Of a stretch of 64,000 bases of DNA, positions 37,894 through 49,800 are shown piece after piece. The position numbers and the translations under genes are program-made. The stretch is from Desulfopila sp. IMCC35008 (GTDB lineage Bacteria > Desulfobacterota > Desulfobulbia > Desulfobulbales > Desulfocapsaceae). The notes beneath the pieces are model-generated. The model was not told the origin of the DNA and made no database searches. It saw only the letters and a list, made by a program, of their open reading frames with translations. Numbering within the stretch: position 1 is the stretch's first letter; the number at the start of each line of letters is the position of its first letter. Location: assembly GCF_010646885.2 (NCBI RefSeq), contig NZ_CP050700.1, positions 4,924,501 to 4,988,500 on the forward strand, given 5' to 3'.

Positions 37894-40800
37894 AGCGTAA
37901 TCTCCTCTTCATCATCCGCCACGCCATCCAGGGGTTGTTTGAACAAGCGTATGGCCGAATCGATACGTCTGGCAAGCTCAGAAAGCGTCGGAGCCTCGAA
38001 GATCAAGGCCAGCGGCAGAGGCACGGCATATCTTTCCTGTAGCCTGGAAATGAGTCGGGTAGCTATGAGACTGTGTCCTCCTGATTCAAAAAAATTGTCG
38101 TGCCGCCCCACATATACGAGATGGAGCAGCTCGGCAAAGATCTCGGCTATCTCTTCTTCCCTGCCAGGATATGGTGCCTGGTCATCAGTTTCAACAGCAG
38201 CCGGCACTCGCTCCGAGGGCTCAGGGAGACGGTTGCGGTCGATCTTGCCGTTGGGGGTCAGAGGCAGCTGCTCAAGCAACACGAAGCGTGCCGGGATCAT
38301 ATACCCCGGCAGGGTCCTGCCCAGATAAGTGCGGAGATCACTGGAGGATGGGGGTTCCAGGCCGCTCTCGACATAGGCGATGAGTTGCACTTCATCACCA
38401 AGCTGCCGGGTGGTTACCAGACACTGACTCACTGCCCGATGGCCGACCAGGACAGCTTCGATCTCCCCTAATTCGATACGGTATCCACGCAGTTTCACCT
38501 GATGATCGAGCCGGCCCAGAAAGATCAGCTGGCCATCACTTGCAAAGCGCACCAGATCACCGGTTCGATACAGCCGGCCAGCTCCGTTGGGATTTGCGAT
38601 AAAACTCTCGGCCGTCTGCTCCGGCCGGTTGATATACCCTCGCGCAAGCCCTGCACCACCGAGACAGAGTTCACCGGCAGCACCGATGGGCACCGGCCGT
38701 AATCGGGAATCCAGGACAGAGGCGGTCGTTTGGCTGATCGGCACTCCAATGGTGGGCTCGCCGCTAAAGCCACGCTCCAGCCTCACCCAGGTCGAGTAGG
38801 TGGTGTCCTCGCTCGGGCCGTAGAGATTATAAACCGCCTCTACCTCGCTGACGGCGAATATTTCCCGGACCAGAGCCCCCTTGAGCGGCTCACCCGCCAG
38901 ATTGACGGTACGCACTGTCTCCGGGATTGCCCGATGGCGGACCAGTTCGGTCATCACCGAGGGCACGGTATTGATCAGACTCACCGATACCTTGTTATCT
39001 TTCAGCGACAGACCGTTTTCCACAAGCACCACACAGCCGCCACGGCTCAGGGGAAGGAAGATCTCGAAGACTGAGAGATCGAAGCAGACCGAGGTAGAGG
39101 CCATCACCCGGCAGAGCTCATCTTCGCTATAGACTCGACCGGCCCAGTCGAGCAGGGCGACGACGCTGCGGTGTTCGATGGCCACCCCCTTGGGCAGACC
39201 GGTGGAGCCGGAAGTATAGAGGATATATGCGAGATCGCTGCTGCTCCCCGCCTGGGAAAGCGGTGCCATTGGCTCATGTTCCTGCTGGTCGTCGAGCCAG
39301 AGGATCGTCCGTTCCTCACCGTCCAGCAGCCCCGACAGGGAATCCCTGAACTGCCTGCGGCTTACCACGATACTGACTTCGGCATCCTGGAGCATAAAGG
39401 CCAGCCGTTCCCTCGGATAGGAGGGATCTAGGGGCACATAACAGCTGCCGCTTTTTAGAATGGCAAGCAGGGCAATGATGAGTTCGGGGCTACGATCACA
39501 ATAGACCCCCACCCTCGCCTCAGCCCCAGCACCGGCCCCCTGCAGCTGGCGGGCTATCTGCTCTGCAGCCCTGTCCAGCTGTGCATAACTGAGGACCTGT
39601 CCGTCGCACTCCAGGGCCGGAGCTTCAGGGCTGTGCCTTACCGCGGCTGCAAACAGCTCCTCGATCCTAAGGGCAGTATCGGCAGACTCAGCCGGATGGG
39701 ACAGCGCATTCCAGTCGGCCAGCTGAGCCTCCTCTTCAGGACTGATGAGGTTCTGCGCGACCAGAGGCACGTGCGGTGCTGCCACCAGAGTTTTCAGCAG
39801 ATGAAGCAGATGGTCTGCCAGGCAACGGATGGTCGCTGCCCGGAACAGGTCAGGATTGTATATGAATTCGGCCCGCAATCCTGCATCTTCCTGGAAGCAA
39901 TGAAGTTCCAGGTCAAAACGGCTGGCCAGGTTATCCGGCTCCACTGGCGCAAGCCGTAATTGCTCAAGTTCCAGGTCACCAAGAGGGACATTCTGCAGGG
40001 CGAAAAGTACCTGAAAAAGAGGATTTCGGTCGAGACGCCTCTGCGGTTGCAGAGCCTCAACCAGTTGTTCGAAAGGGATATCCTGATGGGCATAAGCGTC
40101 AAGAGTCATTCGCCGAACACGTGCCAGCAACTCACTAAAACTCGGCGTACCACTGATATCACCACGCAGCACCAGGGTGTTTACGAAAAAACCGATGAGT
40201 CCTTCCAGTTCCTGTCGATGGCGATTGGCAATTGGTGATCCGACCACGATATCCTCCTGGCCGGTGAAACGACTGAGCAGAATCATGAACCCTGTCAACA
40301 GGGTCATGAAAAGGGAACAGCCCTCCCTGGTGCTTAAATGTTCCAATTCCCGCAGCAAAGCCTTGGAAATGTGCACTTGCAGTCGGGCGCCACGAAACGT
40401 CTGCCGCTCAGGCCGTGGAAAGTCGCTTGCCATCTGCAATTCGCTGAAATCCTCGAGCTGATGTCGCCAATAGGCCAACTGCCGCTGCCGCTCTTCTCCC
40501 TGGAGAAATGCTCTCTGCCAACAGGCGTAGTCAGCATACTGGATGGAAAGCGGGGGCAGCGAAACAACTTGTCCCAGAGTCTTACTGCGATAGTGTTCTG
40601 CCAGTTCATGGGTCAGCACCCCCAGAGACCAGCCATCTGCGACGATATGATGCAGGGCCAGTAAGAGCCGATGCTCCTCATCGCTGAAACGGATTACCCG
40701 GGCACGTAAGAGTGGTCCGCAACTCAGGTCAAAGGGTTCGGCAAAAAAGGCCGCCATCAATTTCTTGGCTTGCTCCTGTTTGTTATGCTCAGGAAGCATT

Positions 40801-43800
40801 GCGATATCATCGAGTGGGACAGGTATCTCCAGGGCTGGAAGAATCCGCTGGAAGGGTTCACCGTCGCGCTGATCAAAAAGCGTCCGCAACACTTCATGGC
40901 GAGCCACGATACCGGCCAGACTCTTCCGGAGGGCATCAATATCAAGCAAACCACTCAATCCGAGGGCGAGAGGCATGAGATACCCCTCCCCCTGTTCGAG
41001 GTGGTCAAGAAACCAGAGCCGCTGCTGAGCATAGGAGAGTGGCGGGTCGATAGTTCCCTGTCGGCGCGTTATCTTTACAGACTGCTGTTCCGCTGCCAGA
41101 GAAAGCTCAGCTGCCAGGGAGGCAATAGTCGGAGCCTCGAATACCTGCCGCACTGCCAGTTCCCGCCCGAAGATCCTGCGAATTCTGGAAACTACCTGCG
41201 TGGCAAGCAGGCTGTGACCGCCAAGATCGAAGAAATTGTCATGGATACTGATCTCGTTTAGATTGAGGACCTCCTGCCATATAGCGACCAATTGCTCTTC
41301 CGTCGATGTCCGCGGCTCGGCCGGAGGCGTGCGCCGTTCAGGCGACGACCACACAGGATCAAGAAGGGCAGTTCGATCTATCTTTCCGTTGGTGGTCAAG
41401 GGAAAACGCTCAAGAACCGTATAATGAGAAGGAAGCATATAATCGGGTACGTGTTTGCCCAGATGAACACGCAGCTGCGGCACCAGCACTCTCGAGAGTT
41501 CTCCCAACAGGGGATTATTGCAATAGTTCTGCAAACTGTGGGAGAAAATCTTGCTCCGTACAGGTGGCCAGGCCAATGGCGGCGACGTCTCGGGTCGATA
41601 GAAAATGGCGTCAAGTTCGAGATTTTCATAGCTCCCTTCTGGCCAGAAAAGACGCAACCTCCACCCCTTGTCAGCGGCAAGTTTATGTAGGTCTGCAGGG
41701 GTCGGCAGCTCAGACGAAACCTTCGATAATCCTTCGCTAATCTCGATGAGCGAGCTATTGGGGTCGGCGCGGCCGATAAGCTCTTCCACGTTCCGCTCCC
41801 GACCGAGGATTGGGTTTGGAATCCTGGTCACCGCCAGACATGATTCAGTTGTTCCCGTAAGCCTGCTTGCCAGGTTTTCAAAGGTCCTGCCCTGGTGATG
41901 CCAATCGAGCACGACAGGCCTCACAGCCTCAAAAGGCTTGCCAGGCTTACGCAACAGCAGATCATAACGAAAGCGGCTTAACTCGTTGTCATAGCCACCG
42001 CCTTTGGGCATCATTCCCTGAAGTTCCAGGCCACCACAACAGGTGTTGTCGAGAAAGAACTCAGGATCTACCAACAGCTCTCGCTCGGCCGCCACAGCAC
42101 GAGTGGCCCGCCGTCGAAGATCAGCAACAGTAACTGTCCCTCCGGAAGACTCCGCATGATACCGCTCCAGTGAGAGATGGAAGGTTCGCAGCAGCCTGAA
42201 GTTACGCAGGTCGCCGAGGAAGAGATATCCACCAGGAGCCAGCAGTTGGCTGAGATGCTGCAGAACATCTTGAAAATAATTGATGCTCGGAAAATACTGG
42301 ACAACCGAGTTCAGGATTATAGTATCAAAAACAGCGGGTGCAAGCATCTCCAGCTGATCTGCCCGCAGTTCCCTGATGTCCACACTGGCCAACTGGGGAC
42401 GACTGCCGCGCATCTGCTCCAGCTTTTGTACGGCCTGGGTAGAAAAATCCGTCGCCAGATACGTCCGGCAATGGGGGGCCACATAGGCCATGATCATACC
42501 GGTGCCGCTGCCTATCTCCAGCACCTGCTGCGGTTGAAGATCTAATATCTTTTCACCCGTTATATCGAGCCATTGATGCATCTCTTCAACAGGAATTGCC
42601 TCACCGGTGTAGCTGCTGTTCCAGCCAACAAGGTCAGGATCGGTCCCTGCGGTCTGTGGCGTCTCACCATAGGTCTCTTCATAGAGTTGCTGCCAGTGCT
42701 GCAAATGGTCCTGTTGCCAGGTATTGCCAAGGGCATCGACACCACTCATACCCTGGTGAGCGACGATACAGGCGCTCAGCTGCTTGTCTCCTGCTCCTGC
42801 GTTATCTCCTGCTCCTGCGGAATGAGGAAGTACCAGGGCATCGGCAACCAGCGGATGGGTCCGTAGCTGCGTTTCAATCTCTGCCGGCTCAACGCGGAAA
42901 CCTCGGATTTTGACCTGCTGATCAAGACGGCCTAGAAACTCAATGCTGCCATCATTTAGAAACCGCGCCCGATCGCCACTGAGATACAGCCTGGGTGAAT
43001 GGTCTTGATTGGCAAAAGGGTTGACAATAAAGCAAGCGGCAGTCAGTTCTGCGTTACCCAAATAACCTCGGGCCAGGCCGTCGCCGCCAATACAAAGTTG
43101 CCCTGCCACGCCGACTGGCACCTGCTGCAGTGACTCATCAAGAATATAAACCCGTGTGTTATCAATTGGCCTGCCAATTGGGATGGAAGAACGTCTGCAA
43201 TCATTCTCGCTGATGGTATGGCAGCAGGTAAATGTAGTAGACTCCGTCGGCCCATAACCATTGATCAGCCGACAGTCTGGCAACTGTTGCAGGGCCATCT
43301 TTAGATGGCGGGAAGAGAGGATATCACCGCCCGCCAGCAACTGCTTCACTCCCGCAAGAGACTCCATACCCTCTTCCACCAGCAGATGGAAGAGACCTGC
43401 TGTAAGCCATAGGCTTGTTACACCCATCTCGCATATGCAGCGTCCCAACTCGGCCAGGGAAGGCCTGCCTGCAGGAAGCAGGGCAAGACATCCACCGTTA
43501 AGCAGAGCCCCCCAGATCTCAAAGGTAGAAGCATCAAAGGCGAGAGGTGAGGCCTGGAGAAACACATGGTCCGAAGAAAAATCGGCATATGATGTCCCCT
43601 TGACCAGGCGCACGACTCCCCGTTGGGTGATCATAACACCTTTCGGGACACCACTGGACCCTGAGGTAAAAGAGACATAGGCAAGATCCAGGGAGGTGGC
43701 GGGGACAGGGATTGCTTCCTGATTGTATGCCATATCAGTACAGACAATGCCCCCTGTCGGGGTTGCTGCAAAGACAGAGACGGCGAGTTTCGGCAGCATT

Positions 43801-46800
43801 GCCGCCAGAGACTGGTCAACGATCACCGCGCCGATGTCGGCCTGCTCAAGAATTGCGGCATGCCGTTCGGCGGGGGCAGCCGGATCCAGGGGAAGATAGG
43901 CACCACCGGCCAGTACAATTGCAAGCAGGGCCGTGATCATCTGGGGTGATCGCTCCATGGCTATTGCAACCAGCACATCAGGCCCTACGCCACATTTCCG
44001 TAAGTCTGCGGCCAGTGCTTCCGCCTGCCTGGCCAGCTCTCCGTACGATACATAACCGCCCTGCCAGCGCAGGGCAATCGTCCCTTCCTGTTCTGCCACC
44101 TGGTGCCGAAAGAGATCGGCCAGTGTGGCTTCCGCCGGATAGGAGGTATCACGCCCACTCCACAGCTTGAGTTGCTTGATTTCCTCTCGTCCCAGCATCG
44201 GTAAAGCAGATAGCCTGGTGTCCGGCTTTTCTCCTATTCCGTCAAGCATGGTGTGGAAATGGTTTACCAGCCGTCCGATGGTTACCGCATCAAACAAATC
44301 CCGGTTATAGATGAAACGCCCAACCAAGTCACCATCCTCCGGCCACAAATGGACCTCCAGATCAAAACGTACCGAATCAGCTTCTTCTTCCCAGGCGCTC
44401 ACTTCCAGTCCAGGAATTCCCCCCTGAAACGCGGGCCCATTCTGAAGAGCGAAGATTACCTGCACCAGCGGGTTCTGATTGAGGCGGCGAGGCGGCTGCA
44501 ACTCTTCAACCAGCTGTTCGAAAGGGATATCCTGATGGGCAAAGGCAGCAAGAGCGGTCTGGCGCACCTGAGCAAGCAGTTCGCTGAAAAGCGGGTCACC
44601 CGATAAGTCACCACGCAGTACCAGAGTGTTGACAAAAAAGCCGATCAAGTCCTCGATCGCACTGTTGTTTCTATTGGCTATGGGTGAACCGACTACAATA
44701 TCTTGCTGCCCGGTGAAACGACTGAGCAGCGTCATAAAAGCTGCCAGCAGCGTCATATAGAGCGTAGAACCATGCCGGCTGGACACTTCCTCGAGAGAAC
44801 AAAGCAACCGGGCCGGGAGACACACCTTCATGGTTTCTCCCCGGTAGCTCAGCCGCTTCGGCCGTGGCCGGTCTGTGGGTAACTCCAGCTCGGTCAGGTG
44901 ATGAAGCTGCTGCCTCCAGTATTCGAGTTGTTCACTGTAGCGTGCACCGCTCAACCAACTCCGTTGCCAGACGGCAAAATCAATATACTGGACCGGCAAA
45001 TCCTGCAGAGGCGAAGGCCGGTTCCCGGCAAAGGCCTGGTAGAGCAGAGTCATTTCGCGGTGGAGGACTCCCAGAGACCAGCCATCGGAAATGATATGGT
45101 GCAGGGTGAGGAGCAGCAGGTGATCCTCGTCCGCCAGCCGGATCAATACTGCCCGAATGAGGAAGCCATTACTCAAATCAAAAGGCCTGGCTGCCTCCTC
45201 TCGGGCCAGAATTCGGGCCTGTTCCAACCGTTCTTCAGGCTCAAGACTGCTCAGATCATGGAATACAAGCGGTAGCGGCTGCGGCGAATCAATCTGTTGC
45301 AGCGGATGACCATCCTGCTCAAGAAAACGTGTGCGAAGAGTCTCGTGACGCCTGATCAGTTCATGAAAGACCTTTTTGAGCTGCTGCCGTTTGATCCTGC
45401 CTTGCAGCCGCAGTGCTGCAGGGCAGTTATAGAAAGGGTTACCGGGCACCAGCCGGTCGAGGAACCATAGCCTCTGCTGGGCAAAAGAGAGCGGCAATCC
45501 TCCATATCTTTTGATGACCTGGTCCCGATCGACCTGCTCAAGCGGTGGCAACATCTGAGACTCGAAACCGTGTGACCTTTTGATACGACCTGCCAAACCG
45601 GCCAAAGAAGGGTGTTCAAAAACAGCCTGAACCGGCAGCTCAATCTCGAAGTGAATACGGATTCTCGACACCAGCCTGGTGGCCAGAAGACTGTGGCCAC
45701 CTAACTCAAAAAAATTACTGAGACGGCTGACCTCAACCACCCCCAGCAGCTCTTTGAAGATCTCTGCCAGGCCTTCCTCAACCTCCCCAAAAGGCGGAAC
45801 AACATCGCCGTCATCACCAGCAGCAGGTTGCGGCAAGGCCTTTCGGTCGATCTTACCGTTTACAGTCAGGGGGATTCTCTCCAGGAAAACAAAACGGCCG
45901 GGAATCATATAGGCAGGAAGGATCTCTGCCAGCCAATCACGCAATTCGGCAGCGGCCACGCTCTGTCGACAGCAGGTATAAGCCACCAACTGATAATCAC
46001 CACCGCCACCATCCAGCGCAACAACCACCCCGCCAGTAACTGCCGGATGTTCTAACAGCCTGGCCTCGATTTCTACCGGTTCGATGCGATAGCCGCGGAT
46101 TTTGACCTGCTGATCCATCCTCCCCAGATATTCCAGGCTCCCATCGACCAGATAGCGGGCAAGATCACCGCTGCGGTAAACCCTCTCTCCGGGACGGAAT
46201 GGATCCGGCCGGAAACGCTCACCATTGAGCTCAGGCCGGTTGAGATACCCTCGAGCCACACCGGAACCGCCAACCCAGATTTCACCGCAGACGCCTTTTG
46301 GCAGTAACCGGCCCTGCTGGTCGAGCAGGTAGATCCAGGTTGTTGGGATTGGCCTGCCAATGGGACTGATCGTTGCAGAGAAATCCTGCCTGCCCAGTTC
46401 GTGGAAAGTAGCATGTACCGTTGTTTCGGTAATACCATACATGTTGACCAACCTCACAGCTGGGAAGTCCTGGGCAAAGGCAAGAATTCGCTGGGGTGTC
46501 AGCACCTCGCCACCGAATATTACCAATCGCAGGGCCGTCTGCACATTATCGGCAGTCTTATGGTTGAGCAGCTCTTCGCTCAACTGATAAAAAGCACCCG
46601 GAGTCTGATTGAGTACAGTAACCCCCTCCTGCAGTAACAACTGGGCAAACAGCGCAGGATCCTGGCTCTGCTGACGTGAAACCATGACAAGACGGCCACC
46701 GGTGAGCAGGGCTCCAAAGATCTCCCAGACCGAGAAGTCGAAACAGCAGGAATGAAACAGGGTCCAAACATCACTGGAATCGAAATCATAAAGTGAGTTA

Positions 46801-49800
46801 TCGTTAAAAAGGAGGCGCACCACATTGCGATGTTCAACCAACACCCCTTTGGGTTGACCCGTAGACCCGGAGGTGTAGATGCAGTAGGCGAGGTTGTCCG
46901 GCAACACTTTACAAACAGGCGGTGTGGATGTCATTTTTTCCTGCAGCGGGTCATCAGCCCTGATACGCTCAACTCCCGCTGTTGGTAGTCGCTCGTCGAG
47001 ATCCTGATTACTGATCAGATAACCGACACCGCTGTCTTGAAGCAGGAACCTCAACCGTTCAACCGGCAACTCAGGATCAAGGGGTAAATACGCCCCACCA
47101 GCCTTGAGCACCGCCAAGATGGCAATGATAAGCTCGGGTTGTCTTGGCAACAGCAAAGCCACCAGCTCCTGGTCACCGACACCCTTGTCCCTGAGAAGAT
47201 GGGCCAATCGATTGGCCCGCTCTTCCAGTTCTGCATAGGTGAAGTGCTCCGAACCGCAAGACAGGGCAATATGTTCACTATTGGCTGCGACCTGTGCGGC
47301 AAACAACTGGTTAAGGGTCGACTGCTGCGGCCAATTCGCACTGGTGACGCTCCACTGGCTGAGCTGCTCGCCACGTTCCGTTGAATCGAGTAATTCGACC
47401 GCACTAATGGCCCGTTGAGGCCGGCCAACGAGCTGGAGTAACAGCCTCTGGAAATGAGCGCTCAACCGCCTGGCGGTCGCCTCGTCAAAGAGGTCACGAT
47501 TAAACACCAGGTTTCCCTGCAACTCATGTCCCTGCCTTGAGAGGGCCAGGTGCAGATCATACTTCCCGTGGCCGATACCGGTCTGAAGAAGCCGGCTCGC
47601 CTGTCCCGCCATTGCTGGCATCTCCCGGGCAGTGCAACAGGTGAAGAGGACATCGAACAGGGCAGTTCGGCTCATGTCTTTGGCCGGCTGCAGTTTCTGT
47701 ACCAACAGGTCGAAAGGCATCTCTTCATATGCCTGATCGGCTAGAAGTTTGCTATCCAATTGAGCACAGAATTCTAAAAACGAGAGTTTCTCAGATGGTC
47801 GACAACGCAGCACCTGGAGGTTGGCAAGAGGACCAAACATATTATATCCCGGCCGACTCCTCAAACCCGCCTGTCGTCCTATTACAATCTCCTCCTGGCC
47901 GGTATATCGCTGCAATAGAATCAGCAGGGCCGCAAGGAGCAGGGTCTCCGCCGGCAGGTCACTCTCCTTGGCAAGTTTGGCAATCGCATCGTTTTCCGTA
48001 CTCTTCATGCAGAATGGAATACGACCGGCACGAAAGGTGTGCACCGGCGGCCTGGGCCTGTCGGTAGGCAGCAACAATGGCTCCACCTTGCCCCGCAGCT
48101 GATAACGCCAGTGCAAGAAAAGAGGTTCAATGACCGTGGCGGGCAAATGAAGCTGCCAGAGGAGATAATCACCGTAATCCGGTACATTATCCATGGAGAC
48201 CGGTTCCCGGCCGTCATAAAATGAAGCCAGTTCCCGGGCCAGCAGCTCAAGACTGTTCAAATCACAGATTATCTGATGGACACTTACCAGCAGCAGGCTC
48301 TGATTTGCGTTGCAAAAGAGCACCGCCCGGGCCAGAGGAGCATGCTCAAGATCAAAAGGATGCTGGTTCGCTTCCAAGGCGAGTTCAACAAGCTCTCCCA
48401 TCGACAGCGTATCTGCGGGTTCTTCAAGATGCAAAGCAATCTCCGCCTGAGGCTCGATCAGCTGGTGCACCTCTCCTTCGATGGTTTCAAAACGTGTTCG
48501 CAGCAACCTGTGGCGGCCACTCAGCTTGTTCAGGGATGTTTGCAGACGCTGTTTTTCCAACCGGCCTTCAACCTCTATCAACAGGGGGAAGTTGTGGTAA
48601 ACAGGACTGTGCGGATAAACGTTTCCCCGCTCGAATCGGTCGATAAACCAAAGCCTTTGCTGGTGGTAAGACAGGGGAAGCATGGCGGAGCGTGGCCTCT
48701 TATCAATGGCAGGATAGTGTGGCAGCGGTTCAAGGGCGAGTCGCTCCAAGGGTATATCCGAGCTTTCCCCAACCTGAGCAGCCAGGCGCTGGAGCTGAAG
48801 ACACATCCGTCCGATGGTGTCACTGTCAAACAGGTCACGGTTATACTCGAAACCACCCCTGAGCTGTCCCTCCTCCTCGGCCAGGAACAGGGTAAGATCG
48901 AATTTTGCGGTATGACTGTCGCTCTGCAGGGGACTCAGTCTCAGCCCTGTGAGAGGAGCCTCCTCAGGGGTCTGGTTACGAAAGACGAACCAGGTCTGGA
49001 AAATCGGCGAAAAAGATGGGTTACGCTCAGGGTGTAGCTCCTCCACCAGTATCTCAAAGGGAACTTCCTGGTGAGCGTATGCCTCGCGGGCAGTAGTACT
49101 CAACCGCCCCAACAGCTGATAAAACGAAATCCCCGGGAAAAAACGGATACGCAGAGCCAGACTGTTAACGAAAAAACCGATCAGTGACTCTATCTCTTTA
49201 CGGCCGCGCCCGCCGGCCGGGGTGCCGATGACCAGATCGTCCTGAGAACTGAAGCGGTTGAGGATAACGGCAAAAAGGGCCAGGCTGACCATGAACATGG
49301 TCGTAGAGGTCTGCCTGCTGACTCGCTGAAGGGCAGCCGTTACGGTTTGGTCCAGCTCAAAATGACAGGTGGCGCCATGATAGCTTTGTCGCTGCAGTCG
49401 CGGCCGATCCCAGGGAAGTGTCAAGAGAGGCGGTGCACCCGCCAGCTGGTTACGCCAGTAATCAGTCTGCTGCCGCAACCTCTTTTTCGTCAGCCATTTC
49501 TGCTGCCACACAGCATAATCGGCATACTGGATGGTAAGCGGCTCAATAACAGCATTCCTGCCTTCCAGCATGGCATTGTAAAAGAGACTCAGTTCACGCA
49601 ACAGGATCGACATTGACCATCCGTCACTGATGAGATGATGCATGGTGAGCAGTAAGACATGATCCGTATCACTGCACCGCAGCAGGAAGGCACGCAGAAG
49701 CGGCCCCGTCCCGACATTGAAGGTTTGCTGACCCTCGATTTTTACCCGACGAAGAACCTCCTCTTCCTTTTCCTCGATCGACAGACCACCCAGGTCAACA

